Assembly: GCF_051521495.1 (NCBI RefSeq)
Contig: NZ_CP150355.1
Location: 7,688,001 to 7,752,000, forward strand
Source of the DNA: Sorangium sp051521495
GTDB lineage: Bacteria; Myxococcota_A; Polyangia; Polyangiales; Polyangiaceae
Reading direction: 5' to 3'
Length of the DNA stretch: 64,000 nt
Position numbers and translations under genes: made by a program. Shown here in pieces: positions 8,840 through 17,459 of this stretch (its first letter is position 1; each line of letters starts with the position of its first letter). Below the pieces are notes generated by a model, which made no database searches, was not told where the DNA came from, and worked only from the letters and a program-made list of their open reading frames with translations.

Positions 8840-9340
8840 ATGGCAAAAAAGGCAGCACGGAAGACATGGATCCTGGTCTCCGACGCGAGCCGCGCCCAGC
8901 TCTATCGTGAAGAGCCTGCGGGCAAAGGCTTCACCCTGCTCGAGTCCTACAACCATGACGAGAGCCGGGCGCGCGTGCGGGATCTGATGGCCGATGCGCA
9001 CGGCCGCAAGCCGAACGGCACCTCCAACGGGAACGGCAGCCTCGGCAGCGCCGCAGGGGGTCAGTACCTCGGCCGTCCAGGCGCCGCCCCCGACACCGAT
9101 CCCAAGGAGGTCGAGAAGCAGAAGTTCGCCCAGGAGCTCGCGGAGGTGCTGGAGAAGGGGCTCAACGAGCACGCCTACGAGTCCGTGGTGCTCATCGCGC
9201 CACCGCACTTCCTCGGCCTGCTCCGCGGCACGGTGAGCAAGCAGGTCAGTAACCACATCGAGACGAGCGTGGACAAGGACCTGAGCTGGCTGGACGGCCC
9301 CCGGCTCACCGAGCGGCTGCGCGAGCTGCGGGCCGGATAG
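8840..9340 (+). CDS. Host attachment protein family (baeRF-like)
   Basis: 166-residue protein starting MAKKAARKTWILVSDASRAQLY, which matches the 'protein required for attachment to host cells' family, a small relative of the eRF1 domain-2 (baeRF) superfamily. Its biochemical role is poorly defined. The VSDASRAQLY N-terminal strand-turn and the C-terminal IAPPHFLGLLRG and DLSWLDGPRLTERLREL segments are typical. An Asn/Gly-rich, probably disordered insertion lies at about residues 57-80. The ATG at 8840 follows a GGAGG at 8832-8836. The last 35 bp overlap tail-to-tail with the end of the FadL-like gene on the other strand. Confidence 0.85.
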   Translation: MAKKAARKTWILVSDASRAQLYREEPAGKGFTLLESYNHDESRARVRDLMADAHGRKPNGTSNGNGSLGSAAGGQYLGRPGAAPDTDPKEVEKQKFAQELAEVLEKGLNEHAYESVVLIAPPHFLGLLRGTVSKQVSNHIETSVDKDLSWLDGPRLTERLRELRAG

Positions 9341-10811
9341 CGCCGCTCCCCGCTGCCTCGAACGTGTAGGCGACGCCGAGCCCCACGACGTTCGCGCGGG
9401 CGCTGTAGGCGCCGCCGTTGATGGTGTTCGGGCTCTCCGGCGGATTGGCCCGCACCGGGCTCACCTGCGGGAGCCGCGCCTCCCTCGGATCGACCCTCAC
9501 GTCCGCGGCGAAGGCGTGCGCGTAGCTCGCGTCGAGGCGAAACCGGCCGAGGTGGACGCCGAGGCCGGCCGCCGTCGTCAGCTTGGTCGCGTCGATCGTG
9601 AGGACCGACAGGTACTCGGGCGGGACGGCGCTCTGCTCGATGCTCACGCCGGCGCGCAGATCCCACCGCGCGCCCGCGAGATCGAAGGAATACTCCCCCC
9701 CGAGCCTCGCCGAGAGCGAGTTCTGGAACCGCCGCGGGAACGAGACCTTCGGCACGCGGAACTCCTCGGGGAAGCCGGCGACGTTCCGGAGCACCACGCC
9801 GTCGGGCTCGACGTGGATGTCGTCGTGCATGCTCCAGCCCTCGATGCCGAGCCCGAGCTCCACGCGCAGGCCGTCCACGACCCGCGCCTCCACGCCGGCG
9901 CGGAGGACCCAGGGCAAGTCGAACGCGACGTCGGCGTCCTCGCCCTCCTGGACGGCGCGCTCGAAGACCGGCGCCGCGGGGAGCCGCGCCCTGAAGGTGG
10001 CCGGCGCGCGCACCCAGATGGGCAGCTGGAAGGCCAGACCGACGCGCCATCGGGGCGTCGGGACGAAGAGCGCCCCGAGCTGGCCCGTCGGCGCCACGAT
10101 GGGCGCGACGCTGAGCTCGGAGAGGATGTCCCACTCCGGATCCTCGGGCGCGCAGAACATCCGCTCGGGGAGGCAGCCGGAGACCACCATCCGGCTGTTG
10201 AAGGTGCCGACCAGCGCGCCGATCCCGGCGCCGAAGCGCCATTCGGGCGACGGCGCGTACGCCGCCCCGGCCCCCACGAACGCGAGCGCGGAGCCCTCGA
10301 GCGTGAGCAGCGCATAGCGCTGGGGCGCCGGCGCGCCCTTCACCTGCTCCGGATAGCTGGAGAGGGCCGCGTACGGCGCCCACACCCCGCCCCAGACGAC
10401 CCAGCGCGGGTCGACCTTGAACGACGCCGCCAGCGTGGGGATCGGCAGCACCGGCGCGCTGCCGGTCACCGGCTCCATCGTCTGCACGAAGCTCGAGCCC
10501 GTCGGCTCGCCGGTGTTCGGATCGACCTGCCGCACGATCGCCTGGCGCGTGTGCCGGCTGCGCCACTCGAAGAGCCCGACGTCGAACAGGACCTGGGCGC
10601 CTGCCTCGTAGACGCCCGCGGGGTTGTAGGCGATCGCCCCGAGATCGTCGCCGCCGGCGATGTACGCCCCGCCGCGCGACGACGGGCGGACGCCGCGATC
10701 GGTGAAGTACAGCCCGGCGGCGCCGGCGTCGCCCGCGGGCAGGAGGAGCGCCCCCGCGGCGGACGCCACGAGGAGCACGGCGCGGATCGTCGGCGTCTGC
10801 ACGGGGATCAT
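9306..10811 (-). CDS. FadL/OmpP1/TodX-like outer membrane protein
   Basis: 501 residues with a signal peptide at about 1-31 (ending GDAGAAG). The protein starts after cleavage with LYFTDRGVRPSSRGGAYIAG, the phrase around which the FadL N-terminal hatch is recognised (GRGGAYVA and IAYNPAG here). Many short amphipathic beta strands follow, ending in GLGVAYTFEAAG, consistent with a C-terminal beta-barrel strand. FadL relatives import long-chain fatty acids or other hydrophobic compounds; the substrate here is unknown. Its ATG (10811) overlaps the stop of the upstream giant lipoprotein gene by 4 bp, so the pair is co-translated. The 3' end overlaps the host-attachment gene by 35 bp. The frame runs on upstream as a long shadow of the lipoprotein gene, which is not coding. 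Confidence 0.85.
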   Translation of the reverse strand: MIPVQTPTIRAVLLVASAAGALLLPAGDAGAAGLYFTDRGVRPSSRGGAYIAGGDDLGAIAYNPAGVYEAGAQVLFDVGLFEWRSRHTRQAIVRQVDPNTGEPTGSSFVQTMEPVTGSAPVLPIPTLAASFKVDPRWVVWGGVWAPYAALSSYPEQVKGAPAPQRYALLTLEGSALAFVGAGAAYAPSPEWRFGAGIGALVGTFNSRMVVSGCLPERMFCAPEDPEWDILSELSVAPIVAPTGQLGALFVPTPRWRVGLAFQLPIWVRAPATFRARLPAAPVFERAVQEGEDADVAFDLPWVLRAGVEARVVDGLRVELGLGIEGWSMHDDIHVEPDGVVLRNVAGFPEEFRVPKVSFPRRFQNSLSARLGGEYSFDLAGARWDLRAGVSIEQSAVPPEYLSVLTIDATKLTTAAGLGVHLGRFRLDASYAHAFAADVRVDPREARLPQVSPVRANPPESPNTINGGAYSARANVVGLGVAYTFEAAGSGAIRPAARAAAR

Positions 10812-13800
10812 TCGCGCGGCCGGTTCTTGAGGATGGCGTAGATCTGCTCGAGCCCGCGGGTCTCGTCGGTCAGGAAGTCCCTGGCCGAGAGCAGCAGCTG
10901 CCGGTAGTCCTCCGCCGAAAGCGGCGCGCCGCTCCCTGCCTCGATGCGGTTCACGTCCGCGAACGCGTCGAGGAACACATCGAGCGGCGCCCGGCCGTCC
11001 GCCATCGGCGTCACGAGCGCCGGGAGCACGTGATCCATCGCGTGGTACCTGTCGTAGCGATCGTCGCTCAGCGCCTTGAGCGCCGTGAGCCCCGCGTCGG
11101 CCGCGCCCGGGCCGCCGGCGCCCCCCGCCGGGGTCAGCGCGACCGACGCGGCCTTCAGGATCCGGCGCGAGGCGTCGTCGTCGGCGAGGAGCTGGACGCC
11201 GTCGGCCAGCGTCGCCAGCAGCCCCTGGAACGGGGCGCCGGCCGCGTCCGCGTCGAGCAGGTAGGTCAGGAACCGCTCGATCTCGCGCCGCGCGGGCTCG
11301 TGGGCGCGGACCGCTTCCAGGGCGTCGACGGCGGCGGCGAACAGCGGGTGGCTCACGAGGTCGCTCACGGTCGCGCCGAGCTCCTTCTGCGCCCACGCGC
11401 ACCGCCCCGTGGTCTCGCGATCGGGGCAGCGGGCGTTCAGCTGCTCGCGGAGGACGCGCAGCACGAGGGCGCCCATCTTCGGGAGCGCGCGGTTCTTGAA
11501 CCGGGCCTCCGGACCCGAGCCCTCGACCGCGAGGAGCGCGTCGACGAGCTCGTCCACGCCGCGCTTCCACTGGGCCTCTCGCTCGGCGGCGCCCGGCGCG
11601 CTGCGCTGCGCGAAGCGCGCGTCGACGCGGTTCAGCGCGTCGGCGAGGAGGGTGAACACGGTGAGCTGGTCCTGGATCCGACCGTCCGCCCAGGTGGCCC
11701 TCTTCTTTCCCCAGCGGTCGACCATGCCCACGCCGGCCGCGTACCGGGTGCTGAAGAGGATCCGCGCGAGCTTCTCGATGGCCCCTGCCGTCGGCCATGG
11801 CTGGCCTGCCGCGGGGCCGCGCCGCACCACCACCGGCGCGAACGGGTCGCTCGCCATCCGGGCGAACGCCACCGACGACGCGAGGACGTCCTCGGCCCGG
11901 AGCGCGTCGGCGATGAGCGGCTCGTACGTGTTGACCCCCGCCTCCGAGCAGTACGCGGTGTTGGTCGCGGGCGAGCCGGCCTTGATGCACTCCGGCCCGT
12001 GCTGCTTGCCCGGCCAGTGCCGGTAGGCCGTGCTGAAGAGATCGATGAGGATCCCTTCGCCGGTGGTGCCGCCGTCGACCTCGGCGAACGCCGCCACGAT
12101 GGGGCTCAGGTACGCGTCGAGCCCGAGCTGCTCCAGCAGGAAGCTCGTCCCCGGGTGGCGGATCCGGATCAGGTTCTCCGGCGAGCTGCACTCGTTCACG
12201 CCCAGCGCGTTCTTCGGACAGTGGATGGTCGCGGCCGGCTCGAGCGTCCCCGAGATGAACAGGTTCGGCTTCTCGTTGAGCATGCCCGGCGCCCGCAGCG
12301 GGTCGAGATCGACGAGGCCCGGGAACTCGGCCGAGTCCGCCCCGAAGTAGATGAGCCGGTTGAGCGCCGCCGGCGTGGGGTGGGTCGTCAAGCCGGCGAT
12401 GCCGCTGGTGGACTGGAGCACCGAGTCGGTCACGACGAGCGCGAGGGCCGAGGGCTTCACCTCGAGCACGGCCCGCTTCGGGTGCTCGTCGGGGAGGAGG
12501 GAGTCGAGGTAGAAGGCCGCCAGGTCGTCGATCTGGAACAGCTCGCACGCGTCGCCGCACCCGGGGCAGGGAACCGAGAACCCGAACACGCTCAGCTCCG
12601 CGTCCTGCTTGTTGCACTGCCGGACGCCGGCCGTGTCGTGCATGAGCTGCATCAGCCGCTCCATGCCCGAGCGGTTTTCGCCCATCCTGGGCTTCGTCGG
12701 GTCCACCGGCGTCTTCGGGGCCGCCGTCGACGGCGCGCCGACCGAGAGGTTGATCGCCGGGCCGTCGAGGTGCGCCGGGTCGTACGCGTACCGATCGCGG
12801 CGCGTGAGCATCGCCGCGAGCGCGTCGCCCGCGTGCCGCGCGCCGTCGTGCGGGGTGAGGAGCGCGTCGTCCGCGAGCGCCTCGAGCAAGCGCGAGACGA
12901 GCCCCGGCTGCTCGGCGGCCCTGCCGAGCACCGCCGAGAGCTCGTCCCAGAGCGGCGCCTTGCCGTCGATCCGCGCGGGCGCCTCCTTGCCCTGGGCGGC
13001 CAGCCGATCGTGATCGCGGGCGATACCGCGGATGCGCAGCGCCGCGGCGGTCATGCGGGCGAGCTCCGCCTCGTGGTTCTCCAGCAGATCGATGAGCGTG
13101 AGGAGGAGCGCGTCCGAGTCCTTGTCGGCGAGCACCTGGCCGACCGCGTGCGCCAGGTCGGCGAGCGGCGAGTCCTCGCCGCGGAAGCGGCGGTACGTCA
13201 GGCAGCCGTCGCACCGCTCGTCCGCCGGCACGATCCTGCCCCGCCGGAAGTCGTAGCGGGCCTCCTCGCGGTCGCCGTAGAGCAGGTACGCGCCGGCGAG
13301 GGCGTACATGAGCCCTTCGTGCTCGGTCTTCCACGGCTCGGGGTCGCCCTTGCCCGCGTACCGGGTCCCGTCGACGAGCGGCACGATCGCCCGCAGCGCC
13401 GCGCCGAGGACCGTGCGGGAGGTGTCCATGTAGGCGTAGAGCTCCGGCGAGAGGCGTCCGAACCTGTCCCGCGGCGGATCGGTGACGCCGGGGATGGCGA
13501 ACGGCGGGTCGATCGCGAGCGGCGCGCCGCTCCGGTCCACGAACCTGCCGGACGCGTCGACGTCGGCGAGGCCGTCGCCGTCGGCGTCGGCGAACGGCGC
13601 GGGGACCCCGTCGCCCTGGGGGAGGACCCACCCGCGCCCGTCGCGGCGAGCGATGAGGCTCGACGGCGGCGAGGCGAGCTCGCGGTCCTCGGCGAGCAGC
13701 GCCGCCTGCGCGAGCTCCAGGGTCGTGCGCGGGCGGCTCGGCTGCGCGGTGGCGGCGTCGACCGCGAGCGGCGCCCGCGCCTCCAGCGACAGCGTGGCCA

Positions 13801-14677
13801 GCTCCTGCTCGCCGGCCGCGAGCAGCGCCTCTAGCGCGGGCGCCCCGGGGCCCCCGGGGCCGAGCACGTCGAGCGCCGCCGCGGTCATCGGGCGCAGGCC
13901 GGGGTACGCGAGCGCCGCGCGCACCGCGCCGAGCCCCACCTCCGCCGGCCGATAGCCCTGGCGCCCCCAGATGCTAGCGAGGGCGCAGACGGGCTCGTCC
14001 TGCGCCTCGGCCCGGTCGCAGGCGATCGGCGCCCGCTCGAGCTCCCGCTTCTGCTCGCCTTCCTCAAGGCGCGCGCCAGCCGCGCCGCCGTGGATGAGCG
14101 CGTCCAGGAGCCGCGCCGTCCCCCGCGTCGACGCGGGCAGGACCGCCGGCCCCGCCGCGTCGAACGGGTTCGTCTCGTAGAGCGGCGCGAGGGTCTGCGA
14201 CAGGCTCAGGGCCGCGTCGTGCAGCCGGATCTTGCCGCCCCCCTCGCCGGGCGCCACGTTGTCGATCTCGATGTCCGGCACCGCGGCGTTGACGGCGCGC
14301 ACGAGGTCGCTGCGCCACCGCGCCATCGCCTCCACCTTGGCCACCCCCAGCCTGCGCGCCCGCTCCGCCCGCTCGCCGGAGACCGGCGGGAGCTGGGACA
14401 CGTCGACCTCGTCCTCGTACCGGCCCTCGCCGTCGTAGTGACAGACGCGCTGGTACGAGGCGCCCGTGGGGTCCTCGTAGAGGCTCGACGCGCCCACGCG
14501 GTCGCAGAGCATGCCGAAGACGTCATCGCCCAGCCCGTGGCCCACCTCCACCCGGGGAGGTGTCCTCCGGGTCGTGTCGAGCGGCTCGTGACACGAAGCG
14601 ATCGCCCCGCCGACCGCGATGAGCGCGACCCGCCGGAGCACGACAGCGGCCGAGGAACGCGGCGGAAGCCTGCGCAT
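10808..14677 (-). CDS. Giant lipoprotein of unknown function (1289 aa)
   Basis: A very large predicted lipoprotein. A basic, hydrophobic leader (MRRLPPRSSAAVVLRRVALIAVGGAIASC) ends in an SC lipobox at about residue 29. I recognise no enzyme family. The body is mostly helical, with repeated Ala/Leu/Asp-rich segments, a calcium-loop-like DADGDGLADVDASG near residue 370, and several Cys pairs (DERCDGC; CPGCGDAC). The ATG at 14677 is chosen because a GGGGGAGG site sits 9 bp upstream; a GTG 9 bp earlier would overlap that site. It is translationally coupled to the FadL-like gene, suggesting that the two act together at the outer membrane, for instance as a lipid or hydrophobic-compound handling pair. 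That is inference from position only. Confidence 0.8.
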   Translation of the reverse strand: MRRLPPRSSAAVVLRRVALIAVGGAIASCHEPLDTTRRTPPRVEVGHGLGDDVFGMLCDRVGASSLYEDPTGASYQRVCHYDGEGRYEDEVDVSQLPPVSGERAERARRLGVAKVEAMARWRSDLVRAVNAAVPDIEIDNVAPGEGGGKIRLHDAALSLSQTLAPLYETNPFDAAGPAVLPASTRGTARLLDALIHGGAAGARLEEGEQKRELERAPIACDRAEAQDEPVCALASIWGRQGYRPAEVGLGAVRAALAYPGLRPMTAAALDVLGPGGPGAPALEALLAAGEQELATLSLEARAPLAVDAATAQPSRPRTTLELAQAALLAEDRELASPPSSLIARRDGRGWVLPQGDGVPAPFADADGDGLADVDASGRFVDRSGAPLAIDPPFAIPGVTDPPRDRFGRLSPELYAYMDTSRTVLGAALRAIVPLVDGTRYAGKGDPEPWKTEHEGLMYALAGAYLLYGDREEARYDFRRGRIVPADERCDGCLTYRRFRGEDSPLADLAHAVGQVLADKDSDALLLTLIDLLENHEAELARMTAAALRIRGIARDHDRLAAQGKEAPARIDGKAPLWDELSAVLGRAAEQPGLVSRLLEALADDALLTPHDGARHAGDALAAMLTRRDRYAYDPAHLDGPAINLSVGAPSTAAPKTPVDPTKPRMGENRSGMERLMQLMHDTAGVRQCNKQDAELSVFGFSVPCPGCGDACELFQIDDLAAFYLDSLLPDEHPKRAVLEVKPSALALVVTDSVLQSTSGIAGLTTHPTPAALNRLIYFGADSAEFPGLVDLDPLRAPGMLNEKPNLFISGTLEPAATIHCPKNALGVNECSSPENLIRIRHPGTSFLLEQLGLDAYLSPIVAAFAEVDGGTTGEGILIDLFSTAYRHWPGKQHGPECIKAGSPATNTAYCSEAGVNTYEPLIADALRAEDVLASSVAFARMASDPFAPVVVRRGPAAGQPWPTAGAIEKLARILFSTRYAAGVGMVDRWGKKRATWADGRIQDQLTVFTLLADALNRVDARFAQRSAPGAAEREAQWKRGVDELVDALLAVEGSGPEARFKNRALPKMGALVLRVLREQLNARCPDRETTGRCAWAQKELGATVSDLVSHPLFAAAVDALEAVRAHEPARREIERFLTYLLDADAAGAPFQGLLATLADGVQLLADDDASRRILKAASVALTPAGGAGGPGAADAGLTALKALSDDRYDRYHAMDHVLPALVTPMADGRAPLDVFLDAFADVNRIEAGSGAPLSAEDYRQLLLSARDFLTDETRGLEQIYAILKNRPRE

Positions 14678-14845
14678 GAACGACACCCTCCCCCAGTTCC
14701 CCCCAGGGTAGACGATTCCACTCCAGGTGCGTAGAGGCTTCGTGCCCCGGCGGGGGTCTTGGGGCGGCGCCGGGGCGCGCGTTCTCCAGGCTCACCGCGC
14801 TGCGACGGGGACGGCGGCGGTCTCGTGGGTATACGCTGCGGAGCG

Positions 14846-16267
14846 ATGGCGACCCAACCCACCCCGCTCACCGCTGTCGTTCTCGCTGCTGGACAAGGGA
14901 CTCGGATGAAGAGCGCCCGACCGAAGGTGCTCCATGAGCTCTGCGGCCGGCCGATGCTCCACTACGTCGTCGACGCGGCGCTGGCCGCCGGCGCCTCGGA
15001 CGTCGTGGTCGTCGTCGGCCACGGCCGCGAGGAGGTCTCCGCCACCCTGGACAGGGCGTTCGGCGCCCAGGGCAAGAAGGTCCGCACCGCGCTCCAGCCC
15101 CAGCAGCGCGGCACGGGCGACGCGGTGCGCTGCGCCATGCCGCACCTCGACGCGACCGCCGAGGCGATCTTGATCCTGTGCGGCGACACGCCGCTGCTCG
15201 ATCCGGAGCAGCTCACGCAGCTCCGCGGGGCGCTCGACCGCGCGGGCGACGCGCCGCTCGCGATGCTCACGGCGCAGGTCTCCGATCCGACGGGGTACGG
15301 CAGGATCCTGCGCGACGCCTCGGGCCGGGCGATCGGCATCCGCGAGCACAAGGACGCGACGCCCGAGGAGCGCGCGATCACCGAGGTGAACCCCGGCGTG
15401 TACCTCGCCCGCCGCGCGTTCCTGGAGCGCGCGCTGGCCGGGCTGACGACCGACAACGCGCAGGGCGAGCTGTACCTGACCGACATCGTCGCGCAGGCGG
15501 CGAAGGCCGGGGGCGCCGCGGCCGTCGTGGCCAGGGACGTCGGCTCGCTCGTGGGCATCAACGACCGCGCGCAGCTCGCCGCCGCCGAGGAGGTGCTCTA
15601 CGGCCGCATCGCCGATCGGCTGCGCAAGAGCGGCGTCACGATCCGCACGAGCGCCCGCATCGACGCGGGCGTGGCCGTCGAGCCGGACGCCGTCATCGAG
15701 CACGCCGTGGTCCTGCGGGGCCGGACGCGCGTCGGCGCGGGCGCGCGCATCGACGTGGGCTCGGTCCTCACGGACGTCGTCGTCGAGGCGGGCGCCTCCG
15801 TGAAGCCGTACACGGTCGCCTCGCAGTCGTCGATCGGCGCCGGCGCGCAGATCGGGCCGTTCTCGCACCTCCGCCCGGAGAGCCAGATCGAGGCCGACGC
15901 GCACATCGGCAACTTCGTCGAGACCAAGAAGACGGTGGTCCGGAAGGGCGCGAAGGCGAACCACCTCGCCTACCTCGGCGACGGCGACATCGGCGAGGGC
16001 GCGAACGTCGGCGCCGGGACGATCTTCTGCAACTACGACGGCTTCCGGAAGCACCGGACCGAGATCGGCGCGGGCGCCTTCATCGGCAGCGACTCGCAGA
16101 TCGTCGCCCCGGTGAAGATCGGCGCGGGCGCCTACGTGGCGACGGGCACGACCGTGACCCGCGACGTGCCGGACGAGGCGCTGGCGATCGGCCGGGTGAA
16201 GCAGGAGAACAAGGAGGGTTACGCCACGCGGCTCAAGGCGCGGCTGAAGGACGCGGCGAAGAAGTAA
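14846..16267 (+). CDS. glmU: Bifunctional UDP-GlcNAc pyrophosphorylase / GlcN-1-P acetyltransferase
   Basis: 473 residues, close to the usual 456. The N-terminal Rossmann-like uridylyltransferase domain (about 1-230) opens with VVLAAGQGTRMKS and includes the RPKVLHELCGRPM segment. The C-terminal half is a left-handed beta-helix of hexapeptide repeats with the acetyltransferase site (YVATGTTVTRDVP). It makes UDP-GlcNAc for peptidoglycan and lipopolysaccharide. The ATG at 14846 is chosen as the family start; the upstream in-frame extension has no family similarity. It is divergent from the giant lipoprotein gene and converges on ribA across a block of short repeats. glmS is not in the window. 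Confidence 0.96.
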   Translation: MATQPTPLTAVVLAAGQGTRMKSARPKVLHELCGRPMLHYVVDAALAAGASDVVVVVGHGREEVSATLDRAFGAQGKKVRTALQPQQRGTGDAVRCAMPHLDATAEAILILCGDTPLLDPEQLTQLRGALDRAGDAPLAMLTAQVSDPTGYGRILRDASGRAIGIREHKDATPEERAITEVNPGVYLARRAFLERALAGLTTDNAQGELYLTDIVAQAAKAGGAAAVVARDVGSLVGINDRAQLAAAEEVLYGRIADRLRKSGVTIRTSARIDAGVAVEPDAVIEHAVVLRGRTRVGAGARIDVGSVLTDVVVEAGASVKPYTVASQSSIGAGAQIGPFSHLRPESQIEADAHIGNFVETKKTVVRKGAKANHLAYLGDGDIGEGANVGAGTIFCNYDGFRKHRTEIGAGAFIGSDSQIVAPVKIGAGAYVATGTTVTRDVPDEALAIGRVKQENKEGYATRLKARLKDAAKK

Positions 16268-16300
16268 GCAGCAGGAGGGGTGGCGGCGTGCCGCCCGGTC

Positions 16301-16432
16301 CTAACCGTTTCCGGTCTCCGAGGGGCAGCTCAGCTGCCCGGCCCGCACCGTTTCCGGTTGCCGAGGGGCAGCTGGCAGCCTCGTCCAGGCCGTTTCCGGT
16401 ACCTGAGGAGCTGCTGGCTGCCCGGCGCGGGG
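16301..16432. repeat. Three degenerate copies of a 42-43 bp repeat between glmU and ribA
   Basis: Copies begin at 16305, 16348 and 16390, each opening with CCGTTTCCGGT followed by a GAGGGGCAGCT or GAGGAGCTGCT stretch. The first copy contains a short palindrome (GGGCAG / CTGCCC around 16323-16339) that could fold as a hairpin. Since it lies between convergent stops, it may also serve as a bidirectional terminator, although no T-run follows. Confidence 0.65.
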
Positions 16433-17110
16433 CTACTCGGCGTCGCTGACCCCGGCGCTCTCGCCGTCGCGCAGCGACGGGATGGAGTGGCCCATCCGGA
16501 GGCGCTTCGCCTCGAGGTAGGGCGCGGAGAACGGGTTGGCCGGTACGATGGCCGCCGCGCGCGAGGCGATCCGGACGCCGAGCGCGCGGAGCGCCTCGAC
16601 CTTGTCCGGGTTGTTCGTGAGGAGCCGGATCGACTCGATGCCGAGGTGCTCGATCATCGCGGCCGCGGGCTCATAGCCGCGGGCGTCGTCGGGTAGCCCG
16701 AGGATGCGGTTCGCGTCGACCGTGTCGTGGCCGAACGCCTGGAGCTGGTACGCGCGGATCTTGTTGGCGAGCCCGATGCCGCGCCCCTCCTGCCGCAGGT
16801 AGAGCACGACGCCGAGCCCGCGACGCCCGATCTCGGCCTGGGCCGCCTCGAGCTGCTCGCGGCAGTCGCATTTGAGGGAGCCGAACACCTCGCTCGTGAG
16901 GCACTCGGAGTGGACGCGCAGGGTCACGTCCGACCTGCCGCGCACGTCGCCCATGACGAGCGCGACGTGATCGGGCGAGAGCCCCTGGTCGGGGCTCGTC
17001 GTCCCACCGAAGTGGAACACCAACATCTGGAAGACACCGTGCTTCGTGGGCACGGGCGCCTGGGCGCGAATATCGAGCTGAGGCCGGATCGCCGTCGTCG
17101 GGACGTGCAT
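16433..17110 (-). CDS. ribA: GTP cyclohydrolase II
   Basis: 225-residue enzyme opening the imidazole ring of GTP to give 2,5-diamino-6-ribosylamino-4-pyrimidinone phosphate, the first step of riboflavin synthesis. The zinc site is visible as C-x10-C-x-C in the SECLTSEVFGSLKCDC segment. The GTP-binding and catalytic stretch YLRQEGRGIGL and the LLTNNPDKVEAL segment are present. There is no fused RibB domain. An AGGAG site supports the ATG at 17110 (MHVPTTAI), not the longer in-frame start at 17215. It stands alone; no other rib gene or FMN riboswitch is seen nearby. Confidence 0.95.
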   Translation of the reverse strand: MHVPTTAIRPQLDIRAQAPVPTKHGVFQMLVFHFGGTTSPDQGLSPDHVALVMGDVRGRSDVTLRVHSECLTSEVFGSLKCDCREQLEAAQAEIGRRGLGVVLYLRQEGRGIGLANKIRAYQLQAFGHDTVDANRILGLPDDARGYEPAAAMIEHLGIESIRLLTNNPDKVEALRALGVRIASRAAAIVPANPFSAPYLEAKRLRMGHSIPSLRDGESAGVSDAE

Positions 17111-17459
17111 CTCGCTCTCCTGGTGGAGAAATTCTGGGTCGCCTGTTAAGCAAGGAGCGCGCCTGGGTTGCCCGCCACCCTGCCCTCGTCCGGCCACCCC
17201 TGAAGGTGGCGTCAATCAAATAGCGTAAGCACCGGGATGGAACAAGGTGAGCTCTCCAAGTTGTTGCTTCTAGGACATACCAGGAGCAATCGATCAGCTT
17301 CGGCGTCACGCCGGCGCCGGGGCCACCGGCGGTGAGCCGACTCACCTTCGAGGTGCCCGATCGACCGTCGGAACGCCGAGAAAGCCGAGAGCCGCCGCCC
17401 CCGCCTCAGAACCACCCGAAGGCGCCAAGCAGACCCAGACCGAGAGCCGCCGCGCCCGC
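17111..17459. other. Spacer with a tandem duplication of the acyl-CoA dehydrogenase 3' end
   Basis: This spacer lies between the ribA start and the acyl-CoA dehydrogenase stop. Near its right end, a sequence starting CCGAGAGCCGCCGC occurs at 17385 and again at 17440, a 55-bp period. The second copy runs into the last codons and stop of the dehydrogenase gene (the CAGAACCACCCG block). The first copy looks like a duplicated gene end. The remainder should contain the ribA promoter; I cannot define it. Confidence 0.6.

Noticed and set aside
9306..13631. A single 1441-codon minus-strand ORF
   Set aside because: Only its last third (FadL-like) is coding. The rest is antiphase shadow of the giant lipoprotein gene, which has a leader peptide and good RBS in another frame.
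17111..17240. FMN riboswitch upstream of ribA
   Set aside because: None of the conserved RFN element blocks could be found between the ribA start and the next gene.
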